A DNA stretch of 64,000 bases from Paenibacillus sp. PvR098. Its GTDB lineage: Bacteria; Bacillota; Bacilli; Paenibacillales; NBRC-103111. This document shows positions 1 through 8,278 of this stretch, in pieces. Within the stretch, counting starts at the first letter, position 1; every line of letters starts with the position of its first letter. The stretch is taken from NCBI RefSeq assembly GCF_017833255.1, contig NZ_JAFIBU010000001.1:2547001-2611000 (forward strand), read 5' to 3'. Both the position numbers and the translations under genes were made by a program. The notes beneath the pieces were generated by a model, which saw nothing but the letters and a program-made list of their open reading frames with translations, was not told the DNA's origin and did not search any database.

Positions 1-10
1 ACTTATTCAT
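1..10 (-). CDS. pglX: first codons of pglX (BREX methyltransferase), cut by window edge
   Basis: Reading leftward, ATG AAT AAG begins at position 10 and gives Met-Asn-Lys before the sequence ends. A ribosome site of the form AGG..GGTGA ends about 8 bases upstream, after the brxC stop. PglX proteins of type 1 BREX commonly begin Met-Asn-Lys, and pglX normally follows brxC in these operons. PglX is the adenine methyltransferase that marks host DNA. Only three codons are visible, so identity rests on context. Confidence 0.5.
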
Positions 11-87
11 GGGCCTATTCACCAACCTAATATTGAAATGTAATTTACAATAACCACAGTGCCGCGGCCAAAGCCACGCACATTTTT

Positions 88-3000
88 TTAATCAATAAAT
101 TCGATTTGCTTATTACTTTTAATAATCTGTTTCAGCTTTGCAGACAGCGTATTCAACAACATATCTACTTCTTCCTCTGTCCGCAAAGTCTTGGTTGAAA
201 GTAAGCTGTTCACTTTCACTCGTTCACGTTGAGGAGCTGTTTTAACTGCAACGTAAGTCTCGCCACCTTCAACAACACCTTCAGGTTGCTTCCCTTGTTC
301 TCTGTTCTCATATTCTCGGATCTCACGATTAATAATGGTTTCTTCCCTATCTTTGAAAGCCGAGCTTTGTGTTATTGTCGCATCCACCTTAAAGATATCG
401 ACAAGTTCATTCATACTGCTAAACAAATTTCCATAATAAGCCTGGATTCGATTTTTTGTTTCCTCAGATACACCATCTTCATTAGCACGTAACGTGAGAT
501 GATTTATATCCAATTGAATAACGTTTTTCGCCGCTACTTTCTTCCCTTCAAGAACACTTTGGATATACTCGTCGATTTTATTCACTAATTCAGGGATGTC
601 CTTGATTTTCTTATACGGCTGAACGTCCGTTAAGATCTCTTGGAGTTTATCCGCATAGCCTTTGATCTCGTTACCCGTTAAGTAAACATCGTTCTCTTTG
701 TACATCTCAATTGCACGAAGTCCTTTATCAAAGATATCTTTTTGGGAAGCGAAGAAGCTCTTTACATAAGTAACATCTTCCTCCCAATCCAATAAATTGT
801 CTTCCAAGTCACGTAGTTTGGTAAAGAACGAAACATTGTCCAAACCCTTCGTAAACTCACCAAAATATTCAAGGCCTTTGTTCAAAAGACTACCGCCAGG
901 ATATTTCCTACCCTCATATCGACTCTTCAGTGCATTGATCTCTTTTACCTGAGCTTCGATCAACCCACGAATGTCCCTAATCAGTCCATCTTCATCATCT
1001 GCAACATCTGTTTTATTGAACACTTGTTTACAGATATTCTTTGCAACTTTTAATAACGACTCGTCGACGAAATGCCGCTTTACGACAATTACTTTATCGA
1101 TCTCACTCGTCTTAGTTAAAGCATTTAAGACATTGCCATCTTCTGGTTCCAAATACTCAGAATTAAGTCGTAAGCGAATCCGCTGTTCTTTCATTAACTC
1201 CGCAATCAAACCTGATATATCGATATCTTTCCAACCATATGGTTTATCCTTGTAACGATCCAATATCGTTTTTACTCGTATTTGCTTTTGGATACTATCC
1301 TGCAAGCTTATAAAGTCCATAACTTCTTTTACAGCCAACTCATTTGAATTCAACGATCCGCCATCAATGGTCAATTGCTCATTATTTCTTCTCAAAATCG
1401 AGATGAGATCCTTTTCCGATTCCAAGAAGTTCTTCACATATCCAAGTTTTGTATACACATTTTCGACCAATGAAAGGAATCCAGCGTTAATCCGCTCTTT
1501 AACCGTCGAACCCTTGATCTCCGCCTTATTACCATTAATGAAGAACGTGCCGCCCTTGATCGCCTCTTCCAGCATATCCCTTACCCGACGCTTGCGATCT
1601 CTTGCTTCGGCTTGTTTATTGTTCAGGATGTTTTGAATGCTCTCTGGAAGCTGAGTCGGATTTTTCTTCTTCCGATACTCTTCGATTTTGAGGACCTCTT
1701 CCATCTCCTCAACATAAGCCTCATTCGCACCCAATTTCAGAATCATCTCGCCTGTACCAGACGACATAAGCATTAGTTCTTGTTCGGATTTGGCATAATG
1801 ATCAGACAGCGGCGAGAGAATATTGATTCCGATACTCGATGTTTGATTACCGATGTTCTTCTCGTCCATCTTCTGATTATAGGAAAACTGGTATTGTGCC
1901 GAATAGCGGTATCTCTTGTCATCATACAGGTCTTGATAAATGTAATTCGCAAGCTCACGCTTGATGACATCCTCTTCAATCTTCATCGCCTTAATCTCAC
2001 GATTTATATCTTGCTCGTCATCCGTCAGGAATAGGTAGAACTCACCGTTCTTCTGGATGAGCGTTTGTGAAATCAGCTTTCGAAGTGATACCTTGATTTT
2101 CTCCTTCAACGCCAACTTATCTTCATCAATTTGCGTGACCATTAATGTTGCAATATTATCTATATTGGCAGGAATCTCTTTGATATATTTAATCATGAAT
2201 AGCACTTTAAGCAGATCCATATTAAACTCATCGTCTCGCAATGCAGGGTTTTCATATGCACCTTCAATAACCCTTGCAATAGAAGGGGTTAAGAACTCTT
2301 TAATCGTATCGTAAAACGCATAGAAAGGAATTAATGTCCCTTCCTCCGCATCTTTGAATCGCAAGCCAGCTTCTTTAAATGCGGAGAGCATAGAACGCTC
2401 ACCTTCAGACAAGTGCTTGCCTGAACTCCCGTGTTTACGTACTTGCTCAAAAACGTTTTGTAGGAGTTTAAACTGGTAAGGAAGGAATGGATATACATCC
2501 GCAAATTCCAGATCATTCTCATACCCTCTCAAATCCGCAGTGCTATCCTTAAAGCTCATGAGGTTCTTGAGTGTTGCACTCTTCTCAAGATGAAGAAGCC
2601 TCAGTTTGTCAACGACATGCTCCTTCTTTTCAAGTATCCGCTTCTTAATAACCTCATCAACTGAGATCGAAGAAAGCGACAGCCTCGTATCGAATCGTCC
2701 TTGAATGCGGGAGAAGTCATCGCCTTTTACCTTTACAATGCTATCGATGCTTTCCTGCGAAGTAACCATGATCCACACTTTGCCCTGACAATGTGTTCCG
2801 AGATCCTCAGCCAATGTTTGAAGGTTAAGCATCAATTGTCGGCTATCACCGATATATTGTCCAATTTCATCCACCAAGAAAATAAGGTGAAAGTTGTTCC
2901 CCTTCTGTGCGACGTATTCCTTTACATCCTTTGAGAACTTTTCGATGCTGATTTCGAAGTTGTTTACACCGTTCTCAAACCAATTTCTCGCTGTTTCTTC

Positions 3001-3654
3001 GGACATGGATGTTACCTTAGTCAATGCTCCAATGACATAATCCGCATCAAAATAGAAGGTGTTTCTGCGTTCTACCCACTCTTCGCCTGCCGCCGCTCTA
3101 AATTCCCTCTTAAAGTCTTCATACACGCCTTCTTTGGTCAGATACTTCTCCATCTCCGCTACACCAGGAATATCACCATAGAAGCCCTGGTGCTCATAAA
3201 AAACTTTAGAGAAAACCCGAAGGATAGCATCCTCTTTAGATTTATTATCCAAGGAGCTTTTCGAATCAATATTGAATAGGATAACCTCTGTTTCAACGTT
3301 TGAAGTTCTTTTCATATTAGCGAGAACGATTGGATCCTGAATTTTGTCGGCGAAGAAATCAACTGCACGCTTGTCTTTCGCCTTCTTGTTCTCAAGCAAG
3401 TAAGCAAGAATTTTCAAGAAATGCGATTTACCCGAACCAAAAAAGCCTGAGATCCAAACACCCATCTTATCGGTAGTACCATCAATACCCTGCTGATAGT
3501 TCTCATAAAACTTGGATAAATGCTTATTCAATTCTCGTGTTACTACATATTCATCAAGTTCTTGGTAAATATTGTTTTCATCGGTTTGTGCAACCTTGAT
3601 TACCCCTTTAATGCTACGTTCAATATCTTTCACAAACATATCTTTAATACGCAC
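88..3654 (-). CDS. brxC: BREX P-loop ATPase BrxC
   Basis: Large (1188 residue) P-loop protein of the BREX phage-defence system. The N-terminus has the family's typical block and a Walker A motif GFFGSGKS at about residues 70-77; a Walker B-like run ending FLVDEIGQY lies near residue 260. The C-terminal half is rich in charged helices. Length and the opening residues fit BrxC (formerly PglY/DUF6079-like). The start is GTG, preceded by GAGGGGG. It lies 18 bases after brxB and before pglX, in the brxA-brxB-brxC-pglX order of type 1 BREX. It is thought to act as an ATPase in the BREX complex that blocks phage replication; its exact biochemical role is not settled. Confidence 0.95.
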   Translation of the reverse strand: MRIKDMFVKDIERSIKGVIKVAQTDENNIYQELDEYVVTRELNKHLSKFYENYQQGIDGTTDKMGVWISGFFGSGKSHFLKILAYLLENKKAKDKRAVDFFADKIQDPIVLANMKRTSNVETEVILFNIDSKSSLDNKSKEDAILRVFSKVFYEHQGFYGDIPGVAEMEKYLTKEGVYEDFKREFRAAAGEEWVERRNTFYFDADYVIGALTKVTSMSEETARNWFENGVNNFEISIEKFSKDVKEYVAQKGNNFHLIFLVDEIGQYIGDSRQLMLNLQTLAEDLGTHCQGKVWIMVTSQESIDSIVKVKGDDFSRIQGRFDTRLSLSSISVDEVIKKRILEKKEHVVDKLRLLHLEKSATLKNLMSFKDSTADLRGYENDLEFADVYPFLPYQFKLLQNVFEQVRKHGSSGKHLSEGERSMLSAFKEAGLRFKDAEEGTLIPFYAFYDTIKEFLTPSIARVIEGAYENPALRDDEFNMDLLKVLFMIKYIKEIPANIDNIATLMVTQIDEDKLALKEKIKVSLRKLISQTLIQKNGEFYLFLTDDEQDINREIKAMKIEEDVIKRELANYIYQDLYDDKRYRYSAQYQFSYNQKMDEKNIGNQTSSIGINILSPLSDHYAKSEQELMLMSSGTGEMILKLGANEAYVEEMEEVLKIEEYRKKKNPTQLPESIQNILNNKQAEARDRKRRVRDMLEEAIKGGTFFINGNKAEIKGSTVKERINAGFLSLVENVYTKLGYVKNFLESEKDLISILRRNNEQLTIDGGSLNSNELAVKEVMDFISLQDSIQKQIRVKTILDRYKDKPYGWKDIDISGLIAELMKEQRIRLRLNSEYLEPEDGNVLNALTKTSEIDKVIVVKRHFVDESLLKVAKNICKQVFNKTDVADDEDGLIRDIRGLIEAQVKEINALKSRYEGRKYPGGSLLNKGLEYFGEFTKGLDNVSFFTKLRDLEDNLLDWEEDVTYVKSFFASQKDIFDKGLRAIEMYKENDVYLTGNEIKGYADKLQEILTDVQPYKKIKDIPELVNKIDEYIQSVLEGKKVAAKNVIQLDINHLTLRANEDGVSEETKNRIQAYYGNLFSSMNELVDIFKVDATITQSSAFKDREETIINREIREYENREQGKQPEGVVEGGETYVAVKTAPQRERVKVNSLLSTKTLRTEEEVDMLLNTLSAKLKQIIKSNKQIEFID

Positions 3655-3672
3655 AGAACTGCCCCCTCAAAG

Positions 3673-4239
3673 TTAATCCACTAAACGAAATGCCCTGTAG
3701 TAGTTGTCATCTTTGAATCGATCAAACAAGCGAAGTGATAAACCGTCATACTTTCCTGGAAAGAACATGATCACAGGGATCTTATCCAGAATTTCTTGAA
3801 GATTGTTCAATATATTATGAGAACGTACAAACGGATAAACCTTGCCAACACCCGTGATGAACACAACATTATTATCGGCTATTTGCTCCTTGATTTTTTG
3901 AAGAAATATATCAGGCTTGGCGAAGTTAGCCATTGCTTTAAATAAAGCATCTTTCCCCTGTTTCTCTTCCATTTGGGGGATCCGATCGTAGATCCTCTTC
4001 TCCTTTGCGATCTCGATTAACAATTTATACAGGTCAAACTCAATAATCCTGCGGTTAGAACCCTCATAACTGAACTCTCTTAAAATGTGTGCTACATAAT
4101 CCCGAACAAGCAGTTCCTTTTCTGGCTCATAATCAAACACGTAGAAGCTGATTTCATTCCCCAGCCCTCTACCCTCAATAAACTTATCTTCCTTGATCTT
4201 TGGGATAATCTTATCCAATCTGCTATTTAAATTCGCCAT
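3673..4239 (-). CDS. brxB: BREX protein BrxB (DUF1788)
   Basis: A 188-residue protein matching the DUF1788/BrxB family, with the typical N-terminal block LDKIIPKI...EGRGLGNEISFYVFDY and a C-terminal VFITGVGKVYPFVRSH segment. I prefer the ATG at 4239, preceded by GAGGG, over the in-frame ATG at 4257, which would overlap brxA by 14 bases; with 4239 the gap to the brxA stop is 4 bases, suggesting translational coupling. BrxB is an essential BREX component of unknown biochemical activity. It lies between brxA and brxC as in type 1 BREX. Confidence 0.93.
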   Translation of the reverse strand: MANLNSRLDKIIPKIKEDKFIEGRGLGNEISFYVFDYEPEKELLVRDYVAHILREFSYEGSNRRIIEFDLYKLLIEIAKEKRIYDRIPQMEEKQGKDALFKAMANFAKPDIFLQKIKEQIADNNVVFITGVGKVYPFVRSHNILNNLQEILDKIPVIMFFPGKYDGLSLRLFDRFKDDNYYRAFRLVD

Positions 4240-4243
4240 GCTT

Positions 4244-4846
4244 CTACCCTCGCTCACCCATCGCTCTTACATATGCGATGTCTCCAATATGAACCAAGTG
4301 TTGCTTTAACTGATCATCCATTAGGAGACGACTTAGCTCGCCTGTCTTCTTGTCTTTTAATACGCCTGACTCAAGTAATATCCGCTGAATTACATTTTTT
4401 AACTTTGTTACGGTCTGTTCTGTCCAACCTCCTACCCCTGTGTCCTGTTCCGCTTTAGACACGAAGTAAAGGTTCAAATCTTTTTTCTCCAGTAAATAAT
4501 GATTCGATTCAAGCTTCTCACGGATAACCTCATTCACGAACTCAAAGAAGAGCCTGTCCGTTTTCATTATGGCATACAGGTTAATGAGCTTCCCCGCTTC
4601 CAATGATTGCTCTAAAACCATTTGACATAACATTTCATCAAGGATGCTTACCCTCCGTAATACCGAGGGCAAGCTACGTTTTAGACTTGCATTAACCTGA
4701 TATTGAAATAGGTTTTCTAAAAGAACCTTTTGCCTTATTTCCTGCTCGCTAAACCCCTTCATTCTAAGACTTACGACCTGCTTAAATTCATAAAACATGA
4801 ATGAAGCCCCAGTTAAGGTGGCACTATATTCTAATTCTGTAGACAT
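4244..4846 (-). CDS. brxA: BREX protein BrxA (DUF1819)
   Basis: A 200-residue protein of the DUF1819/BrxA family. The N-terminus (YSATLTGASFMFYEFKQVV) and the middle RRVSILDEMLCQMVLEQSLEAGKL are family-typical. BrxA is a small helical DNA-binding component of type 1 BREX. Only 3 bases separate it from the small upstream gene and 4 from brxB, so the set is one transcript. No truncation is visible. Confidence 0.93.
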   Translation of the reverse strand: MSTELEYSATLTGASFMFYEFKQVVSLRMKGFSEQEIRQKVLLENLFQYQVNASLKRSLPSVLRRVSILDEMLCQMVLEQSLEAGKLINLYAIMKTDRLFFEFVNEVIREKLESNHYLLEKKDLNLYFVSKAEQDTGVGGWTEQTVTKLKNVIQRILLESGVLKDKKTGELSRLLMDDQLKQHLVHIGDIAYVRAMGERG

Positions 4847-4849
4847 AAT

Positions 4850-5131
4850 TCAACTCCCTGCTTTTTCTTCAGTGTATTTTTCATCCTCTAACATTCCAGT
4901 CATTGTTAGTACCCGTTCAACAACCTCCAACCGTCGTTTGCCACATTGTTGCTTGAGAATTGTGGTGAATTCCGCTTGTTTCAATATCTTTTGTGGATTG
5001 TTTTTATACATGTTTGCTATGTTCTTTTTCAGCAAATCTTCGCTTACATTATCATCCCAATAGGCATCAATAATTTCGTTAATTGCCATGGCGAGTTCCC
5101 TTTGCGTTTTATAGAAAAGCTTTAGTTCCAC
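4850..5131 (-). CDS. small leader gene of the BREX operon (TIGR04540-like)
   Basis: A 93-residue protein, Lys/Glu-rich and probably all helical, with no signal peptide. It begins at a GTG after GAGGTG and is 3 bases from brxA, so it is the first gene of the BREX operon. The opening MELKLFYKTQRELAMAINEI resembles, from memory, the TIGR04540 family of small Firmicute proteins; that assignment is tentative. Function unknown: a regulator or an accessory BREX subunit are both possible. Confidence 0.75.
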   Translation of the reverse strand: MELKLFYKTQRELAMAINEIIDAYWDDNVSEDLLKKNIANMYKNNPQKILKQAEFTTILKQQCGKRRLEVVERVLTMTGMLEDEKYTEEKAGS

Positions 5132-5190
5132 GTGACCACCTCATAAGTATCACCATTTATACTCAATTCTTACTTCATTCTTATTCCTCT

Positions 5191-5196
5191 ATTATA
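5191..5196 (-). promoter_or_regulatory. -10 box of the BREX operon promoter
   Basis: On the minus strand a perfect TATAAT sits 60 bases before the GTG of the first BREX gene. The place where a -35 should be falls in the T-rich flank of the terminator hairpin at 5215-5239, and no good TTGACA match is present, so the promoter may be weak or activator-dependent. Confidence 0.55.
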
Positions 5197-5214
5197 CCTT
5201 GGTGCCTTAAAAAG

Positions 5215-5239
5215 AAAAACCGCTTGTTCAGCGGTTTTT
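5215..5239. terminator. bidirectional intrinsic terminator between nuclease-like gene and BREX operon
   Basis: AAAAACCGCT, 5-base loop, AGCGGTTTTT: a perfect 10-base stem with A and T tracts on both sides. It separates the upstream nuclease-like gene from the BREX transcript, 7 bases after the nuclease stop. Confidence 0.85.
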
Positions 5240-5246
5240 CCGACCT

Positions 5247-6194
5247 TTATCTAAGACCAGCATACAATTCTGGTCCCATCGTCTTCAACATCTTATCAAA
5301 AAGTTGAGATAGCTTCTTGATCGTAGTATCCAAATCATTGTCTGGCTTAAAACTAACCCCTATTTTTCGAACCTCAGCTTTTAGCATGGGGTCTATAAAC
5401 TTCTGAAGTTCCATAATCCTGCTCTCGAAGGTACGATACAGCACTTCCTGATATTCTTCGAAATGCAAGTATATCGAAGCATGTCCATATTTGTTTCGAG
5501 CACTCACTTTAAAGTTTACTCCGCTTCGCCCACCTCCAATTGAGAGTTGGCAATCATTGCTGTTATGCTTCTTCGATTTCCATACGTTAGTCAAGTAGGG
5601 AATGTGGATTCTAAACTTTTCAAGCATGTATTGTTTTACATCCTCAACACGCTCAAAATCATAATTGACTTTTGCTATTGTCCGACCAGTATGAGCAGAC
5701 GGAACCTGGGAATATGCATAATATGTTTCCAGCGGCGGATATTGAGAACTTCCAATTCTGTGTAAGTTATTCCATACATCAAGCTTATAGAGTTTGTTAA
5801 CCTCACTTGACCGCTTGATAGCTTCCTGAGTTAGACGTAATGCAAAAAAATCAATATATTTATGTTTCTGACTTTTCATATATCCACTGACTTCTTCAAG
5901 ATGACACTTTTGAAAATCAGAAGCAAGCCAGACAATAGTACCTTCTGATGTCGCATCGATAATCTCAAGTACCTTCATTAAATGGCGTTTATCAGATGGA
6001 TTTACCTGACTTTCTATAAATATCGGCAATCTCCGTGATAGATTAACTGCATACAAATCGACTTTCCTTCTACCAATCGGGACCTCTGCTTCTGTTTGTT
6101 CTAACTTTTGCCCAATAAGACTCTCTAAATACTGAGGATGCTTCAGTAAAAACAGCGTCAGAATAAACTCTTTCTCGGATCCATATCTGCTCAA
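5247..6194 (-). CDS. PD-(D/E)XK nuclease-like protein (DUF4268-like C-terminus)
   Basis: About 315 residues. The N-terminal third has the PD-(D/E)XK layout: a conserved Glu in EAEVPIGRRKVDLYAV, where Asp of VDLY is the metal-ligand position, followed by PIFIESQV, which gives an E-x-Q in place of the usual E-x-K. The C-terminal part, with a helical YLHFEEYQEVLYRTFESR segment, resembles DUF4268 proteins. I prefer the TTG at 6194, preceded by GGGGGG 7 bases away, over the TTG at 6209, which has no ribosome site. It lies 62 bases after an XRE regulator and ahead of the BREX operon. A nuclease role in defence is inferred only from fold and position. Confidence 0.75.
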   Translation of the reverse strand: MSRYGSEKEFILTLFLLKHPQYLESLIGQKLEQTEAEVPIGRRKVDLYAVNLSRRLPIFIESQVNPSDKRHLMKVLEIIDATSEGTIVWLASDFQKCHLEEVSGYMKSQKHKYIDFFALRLTQEAIKRSSEVNKLYKLDVWNNLHRIGSSQYPPLETYYAYSQVPSAHTGRTIAKVNYDFERVEDVKQYMLEKFRIHIPYLTNVWKSKKHNSNDCQLSIGGGRSGVNFKVSARNKYGHASIYLHFEEYQEVLYRTFESRIMELQKFIDPMLKAEVRKIGVSFKPDNDLDTTIKKLSQLFDKMLKTMGPELYAGLR

Positions 6195-6256
6195 CCATCT
6201 TCCCCCCAATAAAGAATAAAAAGAAGGAAGGCAAAGCTTCCCTCCCCCTCATCCAC

Positions 6257-6757
6257 TTATATTGCCGCTTTAAATTCATCCAGCATTTCAGAAAGCATAT
6301 ACAACTCCTTCACTTTCGTCTCGGCATTCCATTTGCAGTCCACCAAAAACTCGTTGATTCGGATCAAAATGGAGCGTGCCTCTTTGCTTAACTGTTGATC
6401 GTTTAGGACAAAGTTGCTTTGGATCAAGACATCTGAAATTGATGGTTGTCCATGTTCTTCAGCCTTTTGAAAAATAGTGGCCATTAGAACGGAATACGGG
6501 ATCTCAAGGCTCTCTGCCAATGAAAAAACTACGGGCAAGGAAGGTGACGTTTTTTCGCCCCTTTCGAGTCTGTTGATGTAAGAACTTGAGACTTGGCTCA
6601 TCTCTTCGAGTTGCTTCAACGACAGATCCTTTACTTTCATACGGTAATGGCGAATCAAAATTCCGAAGCTATCCGCAATAGCATATCCTCCGCCGCTGTT
6701 GCTCTCCTCATTTGCAATACTTATGGCCGAATTACTTTGCTTTTTGTCATCTACCAT
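6257..6757 (-). CDS. XRE-family transcriptional regulator
   Basis: A 166-residue protein with a central HTH_3/XRE domain at about residues 31-92: LIRHYRMKVKDLSLKQLEEM, SSSYINRLERG, and a helical tail. The N-terminal 28 residues are Ser/Asn-rich and probably disordered. The ATG follows AAGGAG at 11 bases. It is first in a two-gene unit with the nuclease-like gene and immediately precedes the BREX operon; XRE or WYL regulators at this place usually control defence expression. Which promoters it binds is not known from sequence. Confidence 0.85.
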   Translation of the reverse strand: MVDDKKQSNSAISIANEESNSGGGYAIADSFGILIRHYRMKVKDLSLKQLEEMSQVSSSYINRLERGEKTSPSLPVVFSLAESLEIPYSVLMATIFQKAEEHGQPSISDVLIQSNFVLNDQQLSKEARSILIRINEFLVDCKWNAETKVKELYMLSEMLDEFKAAI

Positions 6758-6801
6758 TGTTAATTGGCTCCTTTCTACTTATCTCGTGATGAGAATCCTA
6801 T

Positions 6802-6843
6802 GTTCTGTGAACTTTATATTTTAAGCAGAATCACGATGTTCAA
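6802..6843 (-). promoter_or_regulatory. putative promoter and operator of the XRE regulator gene
   Basis: On the minus strand TTGAAC (6838-6843) precedes AATATA/TATAAA (6813-6820) with 17-19 bases between. Just downstream lies the dyad GTTC-TGT-GAAC (6802-6812), and the larger arms TCGTGAT and ATCACGA flank the promoter (6784-6790 and about 6828-6834). The arrangement suggests autoregulation by the XRE protein. Confidence 0.4.
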
Positions 6844-6924
6844 TAACTTTTGAAACCTCAATTCTTCTTACCGAAAATTGTTCCACGAAAGATCTGCTTC
6901 AATACAGTTCATCTTCGAACGGTA

Positions 6925-6966
6925 TTAAAAAAGCATGCTCTCCATTTGCTTACTGGAGGCATGCTT
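6925..6966 (-). terminator. intrinsic terminator, minus strand
   Basis: Stem AAGCATGC(t)CTCC / GGAGGCATGCTT with an 11-base loop, followed on the minus strand by TTTTTT. It would stop transcription arriving from the right and insulates the regulator and BREX genes. Confidence 0.7.
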
Positions 6967-7425
6967 CTGATTTTATTGGTTTTGAAATATTTCATTTCGA
7001 CCACAGCTCTTCCATTTCATATTTTGCCCCCTCCACAAAGGAACACTTGTTTGCATATAAGTATAAACAACATGCACCCTTTGGAACAATACTTGTCCAA
7101 ATGAAATTTTGACACTCAATTGACTGCGAGGCAGCATCAACCATAGAATCTACTATAGGGATGTAAAAGCTATTAAGATGTTATGCACAACAATAGCTAT
7201 GATTAATGTGCATTAGACGTATACCACTATCGACAGAGGTAATTTATCACAATTCAGGTGGATCTCCTCATATCTTGTTCACATATCCTCACAACTATTT
7301 CATAACTTAAGCATCCGCCACGTTCATAAATGTTATGTAATTCTTATGCACTTTATTGGAAAGTACGCAGGTGTAACCCATACAACCCAAGAACATGTCT
7401 ACACAATGCTAATCGTAGTCTATTA
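6967..7425. other. non-coding stretch downstream of the zinc-finger gene
   Basis: About 460 AT-rich bases between the zinc-finger gene and the terminator at 6925-6966. I see no open frame with a ribosome site, no tRNA-like fold and no tandem repeat. It may hold a long 3' untranslated region or decayed sequence. Confidence 0.4.
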
Positions 7426-7617
7426 TCAAATTTCTTCTCTCTCAAGCTCTTCGATTACCTTCAATGACTGCTTATCGTAATATTCCTCGCCACATTCTCT
7501 ACAGGATGCTCCATATAACTTAATACTAATGATGTGTTTGTGCTTCACTGGAATCTCCAGTTCAGTAGGCGGAACATCTGTACAGCCACACACCACACAA
7601 ATTTTTACATTTACCAA
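7426..7617 (-). CDS. small YgiT-type zinc-finger protein
   Basis: A 63-residue protein with two CxxC knuckles, CVVCG near residue 7 and CRECGEEYY near residue 39, a spacing typical of the YgiT/MqsA N-terminal zinc-finger domain, followed by the short helix SLKVIEELEREEI. In many genomes such proteins are the antitoxin partners of small toxins, but no MqsR- or DUF4258-like partner lies next to it. It is the last of four same-strand genes with short gaps (40 bases to the next gene upstream). Confidence 0.7.
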   Translation of the reverse strand: MVNVKICVVCGCTDVPPTELEIPVKHKHIISIKLYGASCRECGEEYYDKQSLKVIEELEREEI

Positions 7618-7657
7618 GTCAGCTCACGCTCCTTGCTAATACAGCGTTCTACTCTGA

Positions 7658-8245
7658 TTATGCAAATTGTTTGTAGTACCACTCATGCAACTCCTTGTTC
7701 GTCCTAAAGTCAGGTACGTTGCCTTCAATTTGCCGCCGCCAAAAAATATTGAACTCCTCCAGTGAAGCTACTCGAAATGTCATAACGTGTCGTTGCTCCG
7801 TCAAAAAGACAAATCCGCCCTCTTCTTTAACCAACAATTCCCCTTCGAATCCTCTGCCCCTGTTCGTATCAAAGAAACTAACCCGTGCCTTCCCGTCATT
7901 CTCCTCTACTTGAACGTCCAGAGCCAGCAAGTAGTTGTTTCTGGTGTTAACATCAACGAAGTAGAGCTTTCTTATGTCCCTGGATGCTGGTTCATACAAT
8001 CGATACACTCCATGTCCAATTCGCTCATAGTCGTTATACGTTACAGCATGATTAGCATTTGCGTTCACGCAACACCTCGACCCAATATGTGTCCGAATGG
8101 TCGATTCGTTATAGTTCGGATTCTTACTTACCATATAGTCGATGACTTCTTTTACCTCAAACTCATTTTGCCCTTTCCTTTTCACAATCTCGTGTACAGA
8201 CGCTAATATCTCATCTCGATAATTTACCATTTGACGATCCGACAC
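7658..8245 (-). CDS. DUF7669-like winged-helix protein
   Basis: A 195-residue protein. Residues about 8-65 (EILASVHEIVKR...FEVKEVIDYMV...ESTIRTHIGSRCCVNA) look like the winged-helix-like DUF7669 module often found beside or fused to restriction enzymes; this family name is from memory. The C-terminal 130 residues are mixed alpha/beta and end in aromatic-rich FNIFWRRQIEG...LHEWYYKQF, which I do not recognise. It follows the phosphatase gene by 33 bases. A DNA-binding role is inferred. Confidence 0.65.
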   Translation of the reverse strand: MSDRQMVNYRDEILASVHEIVKRKGQNEFEVKEVIDYMVSKNPNYNESTIRTHIGSRCCVNANANHAVTYNDYERIGHGVYRLYEPASRDIRKLYFVDVNTRNNYLLALDVQVEENDGKARVSFFDTNRGRGFEGELLVKEEGGFVFLTEQRHVMTFRVASLEEFNIFWRRQIEGNVPDFRTNKELHEWYYKQFA

Positions 8246-8278
8246 CCTGTATCCTCCTCATTTATCACTATTCATTAC

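Noticed and set aside
11-87. short minus-strand frame MCVALAAALWLL directly after brxC
   Set aside because: Closes after 12 codons and has no ribosome site; pglX begins further on.
6850-7104. 84-codon plus-strand frame
   Set aside because: It runs through the terminator hairpin at 6925-6966, has no ribosome site, and its composition is not coding-like.
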